64,000 bases of DNA from Actinotignum timonense (GTDB taxonomy: Bacteria; Actinomycetota; Actinomycetes; Actinomycetales; Actinomycetaceae), in the NCBI RefSeq assembly GCF_030216305.1, contig NZ_JASOKT010000002.1, positions 1 through 64,000 of the forward strand, written 5' to 3'. This document shows, piece by piece, positions 1-8,785 of the stretch. Every line of letters starts with the position of its first letter. Positions within the stretch are counted from its first letter, which is position 1. Both the position numbers and the translations under genes were made by a program. The notes below the pieces were generated by a model. It saw only the letters and a list, made by a program, of their open reading frames with translations. It made no database searches and had not been told where the DNA came from.

Positions 1-6
1 GCATAA

Positions 7-699
7 ATGCGCGGGGTGTTCATTACCTTTGAAGGTGGGGATGGAGCTGGGAAAACAACCCAGTTGCAGCTGCTTGCTGCGGCGCTTTCCGAGCGCGGGT
101 ATACGGTTGTGCAGACCCGGGAGCCCGGGGGGACCATGCTCGGTACCCAGATTCGGGAGTTGCTTTTGCACGGGGGCGCCGTCAGCCCGCGCGCCGAGGC
201 GCTCCTCTACGCCGCGGATCGCGCCCAGCACGTCGCTTCCGTTATTCGCCCGGGTCTGGAGGCCGGGGCGGTCGTGCTCTCGGATCGCTATATTGATTCT
301 TCCCTGGCCTACCAGGGCGGGGCGCGTGAGCTCGGCGCGGGAATCCGGGCGATATCCGAGTGGGCCACCGAAGAACTCTGGCCGGACCTCACCGTGCTCC
401 TCGACATCCCGGAAAACGAAGGCTTAGCGCGCGCGGATGACGGCCACTACGACCGTATCGAGGCGGAAGGCCGGGAGTTCCACCGGGCGGTGCGTGAAAA
501 TTTCCTCGCGCTCGCGGCGGATAATCCGCAGCGCTACCTGGTGCTCAATGCGCGCGAGACTGTTGCCGAGTTGGCCGCTCAGATTATTGCGCGGGTGGAA
601 ACTCTGCTGGCAGGCCTGGAAAATCTGGCAAGCATGGAAAGCATGGAAGCCGTTGAGGGCCGCGGTGCGTGTCAGCAAGCCGCAGGAGACGCATCATGA
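7..699 (+). CDS. tmk: Thymidylate kinase
   Basis: Phosphorylates dTMP to dTDP with ATP in the cytoplasm, the step feeding dTTP synthesis. The 230-aa product starts with MRGVFITFEGGDGAGKTTQ, where GGDGAGKT is the P-loop. The DRY motif (SDRYIDSSLAYQG) follows near residue 95. The length is slightly above the usual ~210 aa because of a loose C-terminal tail. The ATG is the first possible start in the window, so upstream signals cannot be judged. The stop overlaps the holB start (ATGA), so the two are translationally coupled, an arrangement seen in many actinobacteria. Confidence 0.96.
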   Translation: MRGVFITFEGGDGAGKTTQLQLLAAALSERGYTVVQTREPGGTMLGTQIRELLLHGGAVSPRAEALLYAADRAQHVASVIRPGLEAGAVVLSDRYIDSSLAYQGGARELGAGIRAISEWATEELWPDLTVLLDIPENEGLARADDGHYDRIEAEGREFHRAVRENFLALAADNPQRYLVLNARETVAELAAQIIARVETLLAGLENLASMESMEAVEGRGACQQAAGDAS

Positions 700-2063
700 G
701 CGTTTTCGACGCGCTTATCGGCCAGCAGCCGGTTGCCGAGCTCTTGCAGCGGGCGGCCTGGGCCTCGCGGATCGGCGACCCGGAGCTGCCCGGCCCGGCC
801 GCGGTTGCGTCCGATATGGACGCGGCGGGTGCTACCGGTCCGAACGCCGCAGCGTCCGTGGAAACGGAGCCGGATTCTAGTATTGCGCCGGTTTCTAGTA
901 CGACGGCGGATATTAGCAGCGCGGCAATGGCCCAAGCATGGTTGGTTACCGGGCCGCCCGGTTCGGGGCGCTCGGTTGCCGCGCTCGCTTTCGCGGCTGC
1001 CGTGCAATGCACCGGAGCTGTGCCCGGCTGCGGGCACTGCCATGCCTGCACCACCACGCTGGGTGGCACCCATCCCGATGTGATCCGGATGGATCCGCGC
1101 TCGGTGACGATCTCGGTGGAAGAAACCCGTTCGCTGGTGGCATCTTCCTATACGTTCCCCTCGGTGGGTCGGCGCCGCATCATCATTATTGAAGACGCGG
1201 ACCGCATGCTGGAACGCACCACGAATGTTCTCCTCAAAGCAATCGAGGAACCCCCGCGCGATACCGTGTGGATTCTGATTACCGCTTCGCCGGAGGATAT
1301 GCTCCCCACGATTCGATCCCGGTGCCGCCACGTGGCCCTCCAGGTTCCGAGCGTGGAAGCGGTCGCCCAGCTCCTGGCCGGCGAATTCGAGGTTGGTGAG
1401 CGTACGGCCCGCGCGACCGCCCGTATTGCGCAATGCCATATTGGCCGGGCTCGCGCTCTACTTCGTGATCCGCAGGTCGCGGCGGAACGCGCCGCGCTGC
1501 TACGGGAAACTCTTGATCTGAGCGGGACCGCCGACGCGGTGCTCGCCGCGCAGCATCTCCTCGATCACTATCCGGCAAGCGCGGGTGCGGCGTCGAAAAA
1601 TACCGCGTCGAAATCCGCGCACTCCGGTACCGGAGCGAAAAAGGGCACGAAGGTGGCAGCTGATACCGAAACCGATACCGAGCTCGCGGAATTCCGGGCC
1701 AGTATTGGGTTGGGGGAGCGGGAGAGCGGTTCGGCTTCGCAACGCGCCCAGATACGCGCTTTTGAGGAACAGCGGAAAAAGCGGGCGGTGCGGGAGGACC
1801 GCGACTACCTGGATCGGGCCATGCTTGATGTGCTGGCGCTCTATCGTGATGTGCTGGCGGTGCAGGTCGATGCCGGCGTCGAACTTATTAACGCCGATTT
1901 CGAAACGCAGATTATCGCGGCCGCGGCGGCCTCCACCCCGGAGCTCTCGGTGGCGCGCATGGACGCGGTGGCGCAGGCGCGGCGCCGGCTGGCCGCGAAT
2001 GTTGCTCCGCAGCTCGCCCTCGAAGCGATGTTTATCGACCTGGCTTCGCCGATTCTGGCGTAA
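696..2063 (+). CDS. holB: DNA polymerase III subunit delta'
   Basis: Clamp-loader subunit that works with DnaX and HolA to load the beta sliding clamp. The 455-aa product begins MSVFDALIGQQPV. A Walker-A-like GPPGSGRS follows an inserted Ala/Ser-rich stretch of ~50 residues. Next come a zinc module (CTGAVPGCGHCHAC), the DADRM/TTNVLLKAIEEPP region and the sensor stretch TIRSRCRH typical of delta'/gamma proteins. The C-terminal third has a low-complexity Ala/Ser/Lys linker (about residues 295-345). The start is set by the ATGA overlap with tmk. An in-frame ATG upstream at 669 lies inside tmk and has no reason to be used. Confidence 0.93.
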   Translation: MSVFDALIGQQPVAELLQRAAWASRIGDPELPGPAAVASDMDAAGATGPNAAASVETEPDSSIAPVSSTTADISSAAMAQAWLVTGPPGSGRSVAALAFAAAVQCTGAVPGCGHCHACTTTLGGTHPDVIRMDPRSVTISVEETRSLVASSYTFPSVGRRRIIIIEDADRMLERTTNVLLKAIEEPPRDTVWILITASPEDMLPTIRSRCRHVALQVPSVEAVAQLLAGEFEVGERTARATARIAQCHIGRARALLRDPQVAAERAALLRETLDLSGTADAVLAAQHLLDHYPASAGAASKNTASKSAHSGTGAKKGTKVAADTETDTELAEFRASIGLGERESGSASQRAQIRAFEEQRKKRAVREDRDYLDRAMLDVLALYRDVLAVQVDAGVELINADFETQIIAAAAASTPELSVARMDAVAQARRRLAANVAPQLALEAMFIDLASPILA

Positions 2064-2076
2064 CTATCTCGGGCGC

Positions 2077-2134
2077 ACTAACGGGCCGGCAGAAACCTTC
2101 CTTTGGGGATGTGCTTCCGTACCGGCCCGTTAGT
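2077..2134. terminator. Inverted repeat after holB and clustered GCTAGCG motifs
   Basis: A 13-bp perfect inverted repeat (ACTAACGGGCCGG at 2077-2089, its complement at 2122-2134) with a 32-nt loop sits between the convergent holB and dehydrogenase genes. It plausibly ends transcription from both sides, although no T-run follows. Just downstream (2135-2190) the heptamer GCTAGCG and near variants recur several times. Confidence 0.5.
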
Positions 2135-2205
2135 TCGCGCTAGCGTTCGCCGGCTCGCGCGCTAGCGTTCGTTCGCTAGCTCGCGCTACTCCTTACCCCA
2201 TCGAA

Positions 2206-3279
2206 CTACTTCATCGAAACAAGGATCTTCACTTCGCCCGGGTTGCCCTGCAGGCGCTTGTAGCCATCCTCGACGATGCGATCAGCGGTGATCTTCGAGG
2301 TGATGAGCGGCTCCAGGTTGACCTTGCCTTCCTGCACCAGCTTGATGGATGGTTCGTGATCATTGCAGTAGCCAATGCACGCGCTGATGGAGCGTTCGGG
2401 CATCATAATGGCACCCATAAGATCCAGCTCGAAGGGATGGACGTGCAGGGCCACCACTTCGAGGTGCCCGCCGGTGGTGAGCACGCTGAGAAGCTGATCG
2501 GCCACCGCGGAAATCCCGGCGCAATCGAAAGCGAAGTCCGCGAGCACGCCGTCGGTAAATTCCTTCACCTTCTCCAGCAGATCCTCTTCCGCCGGGTTGA
2601 CGATCAGATCGGCAACCCCCACTTCCTTGAGCTTGTTACGGCGAATTTCGGAAGGTTCGGACACGATGGTTTTCACACCGTAAGCCTTGAGGACCGCGGC
2701 GGTGAGCAGCCCAATCGGACCGGCCCCGCCCACCACGGCCACCTTGTCTTCAGCCTTGCCGAAAGCGGCGCCGGCATGTGCAACCGCGTGATGGCCAACG
2801 GAAAGCGGCTCGATAAGAGCGGCCTGATCAAGCGGAATATCGCCAACGTTATGAACCCAGCGTTCCTCCACCACGATCTTTTCAGCCAGGCCGCCCCCGC
2901 GCCCGGAAATCCCAATGAATCCCATTTTTTCGCAGAGGTTGTACATGCCCTTCTTACAGGCCGGGCATTCCCCGCACACCATAAAGGGTTCCACGGCAAC
3001 GCGGTCACCGGCCTTGACCTTGGTGACACCTTCGCCGACTTCATCCACAGTTCCGGAGAATTCGTGGCCGAAAACCACCGGAAGAGTTTCTCCGGAAATG
3101 GGGTGGGGTTCATCAGCCGAGGGAGCCGGTGGCATGACTCCATCGAAGTACAGGTGCAGATCAGAGCCGCAAATACCGTTGTACGCCAGGGAAATCTTCA
3201 CGGTTCCCGGCCGGAGTTCAGGTTCAGGAATATCCTCAAGCCGGACGTCTTCCTTGCCGTAGTAGCGAATAGCCTTCAT
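2206..3279 (-). CDS. Zinc-dependent alcohol / 2,3-butanediol dehydrogenase (MDR family)
   Basis: NAD(P)-dependent medium-chain dehydrogenase, closest in pattern to (R,R)-butanediol / sorbitol / threonine dehydrogenases; the substrate is not certain. The 357-aa product begins MKAIRYYGKEDVRLEDIPEP. Catalytic-zinc residues lie in GICGSDLH and GHEFSGTVDEVGEGV. Structural-zinc cysteines are in CGECPACKKGMYNLC, and the Rossmann glycines in VVGGAGPIGLLTA. The start at 3279 is preceded by a strong AAGGAGGAAG ribosome site; a longer reading to 3384 lacks one. It is divergent from the lipoprotein hydrolase at 3476. An acetoin/butanediol role would suit a fermentative organism, but that is inference. 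Confidence 0.85.
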   Translation of the reverse strand: MKAIRYYGKEDVRLEDIPEPELRPGTVKISLAYNGICGSDLHLYFDGVMPPAPSADEPHPISGETLPVVFGHEFSGTVDEVGEGVTKVKAGDRVAVEPFMVCGECPACKKGMYNLCEKMGFIGISGRGGGLAEKIVVEERWVHNVGDIPLDQAALIEPLSVGHHAVAHAGAAFGKAEDKVAVVGGAGPIGLLTAAVLKAYGVKTIVSEPSEIRRNKLKEVGVADLIVNPAEEDLLEKVKEFTDGVLADFAFDCAGISAVADQLLSVLTTGGHLEVVALHVHPFELDLMGAIMMPERSISACIGYCNDHEPSIKLVQEGKVNLEPLITSKITADRIVEDGYKRLQGNPGEVKILVSMK

Positions 3280-3475
3280 TCTTCCTCCTTTACGTGGGCA
3301 CGCAGGTTGGGGCGTGGACGCGACATTCTCAATATGTGTAGTGAGCGTCACATTCAGTCTGTCAGAGGGTGACCGCCCGCGCAATGCCCGAGACGCGAAA
3401 ATGCAGTAATTGCACGGCTAGCGAAATTATGGCGGCCTCCTGCCTATTACCAGCTTGCTCCCGTACGCTAGACAC

Positions 3476-4993
3476 GTGAAAAGAACTCTTGCTGCTCTCG
3501 GCGCCGTGCTGTTTTTAGTCTCCGGGTGTGCCAATAATGCCCTGGTGCGTGGCGGCACCGGCAATACCTCCACCGGCGGGTTGCCCGAATATCCGGCGCA
3601 GCTCGCCCGGTTCTATGAGCAGCGGGTGGAATGGACTTCTTGCGGCAAAGATCAATGCGCTCGCGTCCAGGTTCCCATGAATTATGAGGACCCGGAAGGG
3701 GCGACCATCGAATTATCGATGCGGAAACAAGAGGCGAGTGGCAGCGCCGTCGGCTCTATTTTTATTAATCCTGGTGGCCCTGGGGGTTCGGGTCTTGATT
3801 TGCTCCCCACAGCCTCGATTTCTCTGGGCAAGGATGTTGTCGAAAAATATAATGTCATCGGTTTTGACCCGCGCGGGGTGGGCGAATCCACCCCGATAAC
3901 CTGTTTCACGGATGCGGAATTGCAGCAGCTCGTGGATACCACCTACCCGGATTCCGATCCGGAGGCGGGCGCGAAAGAGGCCGCGGATGCGCGGCGGGTG
4001 GCTGAACGCTGCAAGGAGAAAAACGGCGAGTATCTCAAGTACGTGGATACCCGTTCGGCGGCGCAGGATCTCGATGTGTTGCGCCACCTGGTGGGGGACC
4101 GCTCGCTCAACTACCTGGGCTATTCGTACGGCACGTTCCTGGGCGCGCAGTATGCGGATCTTTTCCCTGCTCACGTGGGGCGTATGGTGCTCGACGGCGC
4201 CGTCGACACCACCTTGGGTACGGCCCGCCTTGCCACCGATCAAACGCGTGGTTTCGAAGAATCCGCGCGCCGTTTCGTGGAATGGTGCCAGCAGGAACAG
4301 GGTTCGCGCTGCCCGTTGAAGGGGAGCGTGGATGAGAGTATCGCGCATATGCGCGGTATTATCGACGCCGCAACCGCCACCCCGATCCCCACCGGGAATC
4401 CGAATATGCCGCTTACCGGCGCGCAGGCGCTATCGGCTTTCACTATTCCGTTCTACAGCAAGATGCTGTGGCCGGTGCTCATGGAGGGAATTTCGGAGGT
4501 CGATAAGCAGAATAAGGGAACGGTTCTCCAGCTCATCGCCCTGACCGGGCAGAACCGCGATCCGAGCGACGGGCATTTCCTGGATAATTCCACGGAAGCG
4601 AATTGGGCTATTAATTGTGCGGATTACCGGCCCGCCACGGATGCGGAACTGGAGGAAGCCTCCCGTGCTACCAAGGGCGGCCCGCTGCTCGGGGATGCTT
4701 ACGCGGGTTCGGATCTGTGCCAGGTGTGGCCCACCCAGGCGAAGGAGAATCCGGGGCCCTTCCGCGCGGCCGGTGCGGCACCCATTATCGTGATCGGCAC
4801 CAAGTATGACCCGGCTACCCCGCAGGCTTGGGCGAAGTCCCTCGCTGAGGATTTAGAATCCGGCGTGCTGGTGACCTGGGAAGGTGATGGGCATACCGCT
4901 TTCGGGACCGCGGGCCGGTGCATCGATGATCCGATTCGCCAGTTTTACCTCACCGGAGCCGTCCCGGAGAACCTCAATTGCCCGGCGCGTTAG
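3476..4993 (+). CDS. Secreted lipoprotein alpha/beta hydrolase, tripeptidyl-peptidase-like
   Basis: Probable exported peptidase of the SlpD/SlpE / TAP family that trims peptides outside the membrane. The 505-aa product has a lipoprotein signal (VKRTLAALGAVLFLVSGC, lipobox VSGC). Hydrolase landmarks follow: oxyanion-region GGPGGSG, FDPRGVGES, the nucleophile elbow GYSYGTFLG, a late aspartate in KYDPATP and the histidine in GDGHTAFG, which belongs to the TAP C-terminal domain. GTG 3476 is preferred over TTG 3455: it gives the classic n-region and lies 6 nt after a TACGCT -10 box, so the transcript is probably leaderless. It is monocistronic. Confidence 0.88.
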   Translation: MKRTLAALGAVLFLVSGCANNALVRGGTGNTSTGGLPEYPAQLARFYEQRVEWTSCGKDQCARVQVPMNYEDPEGATIELSMRKQEASGSAVGSIFINPGGPGGSGLDLLPTASISLGKDVVEKYNVIGFDPRGVGESTPITCFTDAELQQLVDTTYPDSDPEAGAKEAADARRVAERCKEKNGEYLKYVDTRSAAQDLDVLRHLVGDRSLNYLGYSYGTFLGAQYADLFPAHVGRMVLDGAVDTTLGTARLATDQTRGFEESARRFVEWCQQEQGSRCPLKGSVDESIAHMRGIIDAATATPIPTGNPNMPLTGAQALSAFTIPFYSKMLWPVLMEGISEVDKQNKGTVLQLIALTGQNRDPSDGHFLDNSTEANWAINCADYRPATDAELEEASRATKGGPLLGDAYAGSDLCQVWPTQAKENPGPFRAAGAAPIIVIGTKYDPATPQAWAKSLAEDLESGVLVTWEGDGHTAFGTAGRCIDDPIRQFYLTGAVPENLNCPAR

Positions 4994-5181
4994 CGTGGTG
5001 AGCGCGCGATTCGCGGCGAGCGGCCGGCGGGGTGAGTGAGGTGCGTGAATGCCGGGCTGCGCGGGCCGGGGCGTGCGCTTGATATCGGCCTATCGTCCCA
5101 GGCCAACATGGAATTGCTGCAAATTTCACGAAGTTACGGTCCCGTAGTGAAGTTGTACACATAAATAGGGAACGCAATTCT

Positions 5182-5210
5182 TTGCTCCCTTAGCGCCGGG
5201 GCGTTATGCT
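5182..5210 (+). promoter_or_regulatory. Promoter of the candidate small RNA
   Basis: TTGCTC (5182-5187), a 17-nt spacer and TATGCT (5205-5210) form a good sigma-70 type promoter. It predicts a start near 5217 in a stretch with no open reading frame. Confidence 0.4.
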
Positions 5211-5216
5211 TGTATG

Positions 5217-5400
5217 TGCTGACGCGGCCATTCTTGAATAGGCTTTCAAGCAGGGCTGATTGTCAAAAACTTTATAGGCCTGAGCCGCCGGTTGTGGTGG
5301 TCGGTGTGCTCATCTGGGGATGTTGTAATCCCCATGTTGCTCCCCGAGGCGAGTTCATGTGACTCTCGCCCCGGGGAGCAACACTTTTCTTTCCTTTCTT
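5217..5400 (+). ncRNA. Candidate structured small RNA (~180 nt)
   Basis: The gap 4994-5557 has no credible coding sequence. Downstream of a plausible promoter this segment contains three hairpins: CTTGAA/TTCAAG near 5233-5250, GGGGAT/ATCCCC near 5316-5333, and the strong terminator at 5336-5382. The nearest upstream gene ends 340 nt before the terminator, so a long 3' UTR is the alternative. It does not match SRP, tmRNA, RNase P or the 6C motif, and no 6S-like closing stem is evident. Confidence 0.4.
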
Positions 5401-5402
5401 TT
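5336..5402 (+). terminator. Strong Rho-independent terminator
   Basis: The outer stem is GTTGCTCCCC (5336-5345) with GGGGAGCAAC (5373-5382), and the inner stem is GGCGAG with CTCGCC. The tract after it is pyrimidine-rich with repeated T-runs (5384-5403). The T-run lies only on the + strand side, so it ends + strand transcription. Confidence 0.8.
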
Positions 5403-5403
5403 T

Positions 5404-5426
5404 ACGACGACGCCGCGCCTGCCGCC
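5404..5426 (+). repeat. Dispersed ACGACGACGCCGC repeat, copy A
   Basis: ACGACGACGCCGC followed by GCCTGCCGC, identical over its first 22 bases to copies at 11022 and 14902. It sits directly after the small-RNA terminator. Confidence 0.7.
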
Positions 5427-5557
5427 CGGTTGCCCTACCCCGCCTTCAACGTTCGCTAGCTCACGGCGCCGGGGTTTGCGTGCCCGTGCGCCGGCCGGGT
5501 AGTATGCATCTGTTGCCTTGTGAACTGGCCGCATACGCGGCTAGCCGCGGGTAGCGT

Positions 5558-5633
5558 GCCACCTTAGCTCAGTCGGCAGAGCGATTCACTCGTAATGAAT
5601 AGGTCGAGAGTTCGATTCTCTCAGGTGGCTCCA
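5558..5633 (+). tRNA. tRNA-Thr(CGU)
   Basis: Cloverleaf with acceptor stem GCCACCT/AGGTGGC, D-loop AGTCGGCAGA, anticodon stem ATTCA/TGAAT with loop CTCGTAA (anticodon CGT, reading ACG), and T-loop TTCGATT. Discriminator T and an encoded CCA end the gene. Confidence 0.97.
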
Positions 5634-5764
5634 ACTTTTACGTCGGATTTAATAAGTCTGCGTTTGCGTTAGCGGGTGTCGCATTTCTCGTAATCAGGCA
5701 TAGGTTCATGGTTTAATGCTCTAGCGGAGCGTGAAAATAACGCTGCTTCACAAGGAGGTGTGCG

Positions 5765-6280
5765 GTGAGATCATATGAATCTGGCACTGAGCTGCAGGTG
5801 GAGATCGCTGAGCGCGGCAGTCTATTTCTCGGCGAGTTCGCCGATGTTCCTGACGATGGTTGGGATCAGCTGGTTGATGGTGTTGATCGCACGCCCCGGC
5901 AGATGATCGCCTACCAGGTCGGCTGGATGGAATTACTGCTTGGCTGGGAACGTGACGAGCAATCCGGTCTTGAGGTAGTGACTCCGGCAGCTGGCTATAA
6001 ATGGAATCAGCTGGGTGGCTTGTACGAGTCGTTTTATCAGCGCTGGGAACATGAACCTGCTGAAGAGTTGATTGACCAGTTCGGGACCTTGCTCGGTGAG
6101 GTGGTCCAGATGGTGGGCGGTCTAACTGAAGCGGAGTTGTTTGAGTCTGGGCAGCGGGCGTGGGCGTCTTCCACGCCGTCGGCGTGGCCGGTGTGGAAGT
6201 GGGTGCATATCAACACGGTCGCCCCGTTTACCACGTTTCGCACCAAGATTCGCAAGTGGAAGAAACTGGCTGCCTGCTAG
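5765..6280 (+). CDS. ClbS/DfsB family four-helix-bundle protein
   Basis: The 171-aa protein matches the ClbS/DfsB (DUF1706) pattern: the conserved early TPRQMIAYQVGWMELLLGWE, a central YESFYQRWEH, and the hallmark C-terminal WPVWKWVHINTVAPF followed by FRTKIRKWKK. ClbS of the colibactin cluster hydrolyses the colibactin warhead. Most chromosomal homologues have no tested substrate, so a self-protection or detoxification role here is only inference. GTG 5765 is chosen because AAGGAGG (5752-5758) precedes it at ideal spacing. It sits right after tRNA-Thr in a lower-GC stretch, which suggests acquisition. Confidence 0.85.
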   Translation: MRSYESGTELQVEIAERGSLFLGEFADVPDDGWDQLVDGVDRTPRQMIAYQVGWMELLLGWERDEQSGLEVVTPAAGYKWNQLGGLYESFYQRWEHEPAEELIDQFGTLLGEVVQMVGGLTEAELFESGQRAWASSTPSAWPVWKWVHINTVAPFTTFRTKIRKWKKLAAC

Positions 6281-6376
6281 CCGATGGGTACAGTGATTTC
6301 GGTGCCTTTCCTGAATGCAAACTGGTTCAAAGCTATAGGAGAACCAATGGAAAAAGTTGTTGACTGTCGAGAGTGC

Positions 6377-6868
6377 CTAATTGTTTGTGTGTGAGTAGTG
6401 TTTATGAATCAGCCGCCCGCAGATGACCACTGCGAGGGGAACCGAGAAAAGCAGAAGTAGCCCAAAAGATATTGCCGGCATCTTGAGCGCGTGCGGAAAT
6501 AGCGCACCACCGGCGGTTGGGAAATACAACAACAAGCCCAGAGTGATGCTGGAAAGCGTAGCGACGAGGGACAGTCCGTGCTTACGCACAAGTACTCCAA
6601 TGAGGGCGAGAGATATGAGCGTGAGCAACATGCAAGCTACTACCAGAGCAGTGATGACGCCGTTCCTGAGGAAGAAGCTGGCCAATATCGTCAGGAAGCT
6701 CATTTCCAACACTGATGCAAAAGAAGCAGTAGCCGCATTCGTTTCCGCTACGCAGTAAAACAACCCGACGGCAACAAGCTGAGAACAGCCTATGAGCGCT
6801 AAACACTTCACGAGGGGCGTGATTCTCGGTGGGGATGACGACCGATGCCCGCGGTTACGCTCGTTCAC
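6377..6868 (-). CDS. Small integral membrane protein, unknown
   Basis: The 163-aa protein has four hydrophobic segments (about residues 20-42, 52-72, 74-95 and 100-150, the last probably a pair). Its N-terminus is basic and its C-terminus, RLIHKHYSHTNN, is short and polar. No family is recognised. The start is well supported by GGAGGTGAG just upstream. It lies between the ClbS-like gene and the AAA ATPase, on the ATPase's strand and 66 nt downstream of it, so the two may be co-transcribed. GC is below that of the neighbouring core genes. Confidence 0.7.
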   Translation of the reverse strand: MNERNRGHRSSSPPRITPLVKCLALIGCSQLVAVGLFYCVAETNAATASFASVLEMSFLTILASFFLRNGVITALVVACMLLTLISLALIGVLVRKHGLSLVATLSSITLGLLLYFPTAGGALFPHALKMPAISFGLLLLFSVPLAVVICGRLIHKHYSHTNN

Positions 6869-6934
6869 ATCTCACCTCCCCATCATTGCGCACTTTACCG
6901 TTGCGCATCACCGCTGGGCTAGAGCAAACGCTCG

Positions 6935-8215
6935 CTAAGGCTTAAGCGCTGCCAAGGGAACCACCAGCACGCCGTCGTCACGTTGATAAGCCACTTGAGT
7001 TCCGGTGACCACAAGCAAGAATGCGGGTTCACCCTCGTGGGCGGTGTTGATCCGTTGCGCGAGCTTCTTAAGATGCTCGGCAGCTTGGTCGATTGACTGT
7101 TCCCCTAGTTTCACCTCAACCAAGGCCCAGCGCCCATCATCTAAGACCAGGACGGCGTCGGCCTCTAAACCTGTTTTATCGCGATAGTGGTAGACCTGGC
7201 CACCCAAGGCATCAACATAAACCCGTAGATCGTGCACGCACAGAGATTCAAAAAGAAGCCCGAAAGTTTCCCAATCGGTCAAAAGTCGCTTCGGGGTGGC
7301 ATTGAGCATAACGGCGGCCAGCGATGGATCGCAGAAATGGCGCGTTGAGCTGGTGCGAACTGCCGTTTTCGAGCGCAGGCGCGGATTCCACGCGGGTAAA
7401 TCTTCGAATACAAAGGCCCTATTTAAAGCATCCACATAATCAGAAACGGTATTGCGCGCGGGCGGTTCTCCCTGCATATCCTGCGCGATGGTAGCCAGCG
7501 TCGCCTGAGAAGAAACATTGCGGGCGTAGGAACGCAAAATTGCCTGAGCCCAGGTGCGGTTTCTGTTAATTCCGTCGATCTGCGCAATATCGGTGTCTAA
7601 GAGAAGCTGGATATACTCCTTCGCCATATCAAGGGCGGTGCCTTCGTCTTTTTCGGTGACGGCTTCGGGCCAACCGCCCCGGCAAATTGCGAAAGCAATT
7701 CGCTCAATATCGAAATTGACTAAAGCACCGATATCGTGCCGGCCGTCAAAAAGCTCGGTAAGAGAAACCGCGCCGCTTGATTCCCGCGTTTCCCACAGGG
7801 ACATGGTGCGCATAGTGATCCGCGCGAATCTTCCAACACCCGAGTGACTTGGCATCTCAGATTGGCGCGGCGTCGAAGAGCCCGTCAAAATAAATCTGCC
7901 GCGGCCATGCTCCCTATCGATGGCGTAGCGCACTGCATCCCAGAGCTGGGGAGCCATCTGCCATTCATCAATCAGGCGCGGGCTTTCACCTTCCAGAAGG
8001 AGGGACGGTTTTGAGAAAGCAAGTTGAAGGTAATCAGCGGAACGATCCGGGTCTTGCAAGTAGATAGCGCTCGCCGCTGCCTGTTGTGCGGTAGCGGTTT
8101 TGCCGCACCACTTCGGGCCTTGGATATGTACAGCTCCAGCTACTTTGAGCTTTCGTGCCAGGAGACTGTCGGCTACCCGAGGTAAATAGGCTGGAGGGGT
8201 TGAAGAATCGCCCAT
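6935..8215 (-). CDS. AAA ATPase with DUF4143 (AAA_14-DUF4143 family)
   Basis: The 426-aa product has an N-terminal AAA_14 domain with Walker A GPKWCGKT (residues 33-40), Walker B RLIDEW (80-85) and a sensor-like ILTGSS. A DUF4143 region follows. A C-terminal segment contains GLEADAVL and LVEVK, spaced like the E/D...ExK core of PD-(D/E)XK nucleases. Such proteins are widespread accessory genes with no settled role. AAGGAGGG precedes the ATG. The gene is flanked upstream by element remnants (8243-8785). Its promoter region overlaps the left inverted repeat of that remnant. Confidence 0.87.
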   Translation of the reverse strand: MGDSSTPPAYLPRVADSLLARKLKVAGAVHIQGPKWCGKTATAQQAAASAIYLQDPDRSADYLQLAFSKPSLLLEGESPRLIDEWQMAPQLWDAVRYAIDREHGRGRFILTGSSTPRQSEMPSHSGVGRFARITMRTMSLWETRESSGAVSLTELFDGRHDIGALVNFDIERIAFAICRGGWPEAVTEKDEGTALDMAKEYIQLLLDTDIAQIDGINRNRTWAQAILRSYARNVSSQATLATIAQDMQGEPPARNTVSDYVDALNRAFVFEDLPAWNPRLRSKTAVRTSSTRHFCDPSLAAVMLNATPKRLLTDWETFGLLFESLCVHDLRVYVDALGGQVYHYRDKTGLEADAVLVLDDGRWALVEVKLGEQSIDQAAEHLKKLAQRINTAHEGEPAFLLVVTGTQVAYQRDDGVLVVPLAALKP

Positions 8216-8242
8216 GTGGATACCCTCCTTTCACTCTCGTTA

Positions 8243-8785
8243 TCACATGTTAACACGCTGTTGTGCAAGTTGGACGGTTTCTGTTGTGCAAGTTGGACCG
8301 TTTCTGTTGTGCAAGTCGGATCGATGCGTTAGTGGCGGTCGAAAAGTAGCCCAGGGCCAACGGTCGAAAAGTAGCCCAACCGAGAAGAGTTGGATGGGTT
8401 GCTTTCGAAAGCTGGTTGGCGAGGTGCTTCCCAAGGTGTTTATCAGGCTCCTTAATGAAGCTTCTGACTGCTCCTACAGTTTTCATTCAGTTTCGTCAGA
8501 TTGCATCCTTCGTGGCTGACCATTGGCGGTGGTAAATTCGTCACACCGAAATATCTGCACCTTTTACCGTCCGGAAATCAATCGAGGGTCTTGCTATAAA
8601 GGTCAATGCGCTAGAACGTATCCATGCAGGTTGCAGCACTTTCGGGGTCGCTAAAAATGCTACAGTGACCCGCAGGGTCGTCAAGGGATCCGGCGAAAAT
8701 CAACTATAAAAAGATTGGAAATATATCGCCCTTATATCACGTTATTTAGTCCCAAAACTAAGCATGTTTGCGTGTTAACATGTGA
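8243..8785. mobile_element. Degenerate insertion-element remnant bounded by 15-bp inverted repeats
   Basis: TCACATGTTAACACG (8243-8257) recurs as its exact complement at 8771-8785, enclosing ~540 bp with no credible ORF. Inside the left end lie two sets of short repeats (8261-8378). No transposase is present. Alternatively the inverted copies are two operators for a regulator, since the core TGTTAACA is itself palindromic. Confidence 0.45.
8261..8378. repeat. Two sets of tandem terminal-type repeats (23-bp x3, 25-bp x2)
   Basis: TTGTGCAAGTTGGAC begins at 8261, 8284 and 8307 (the third copy decayed), a 23-bp period. GGTCGAAAAGTAGCCCA occurs at 8337 and 8362. Arrays like these resemble the multiple transposase-binding sites at the ends of IS21-type elements. 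Here the two different ends lie side by side, as after an internal deletion. The family assignment is inference. Confidence 0.5.

Noticed and set aside
5217..5400. Assignment of the small RNA as 6S RNA
   Set aside because: Length and promoter fit, but no closing stem with a central bubble could be drawn by eye.
6348..6395. A 15-codon micro-ORF (MEKVVDCRECLIVCV) with an AGGAGAA site
   Set aside because: Too short to judge and overlapping the end of the convergent membrane-protein gene; no conservation evidence is available.
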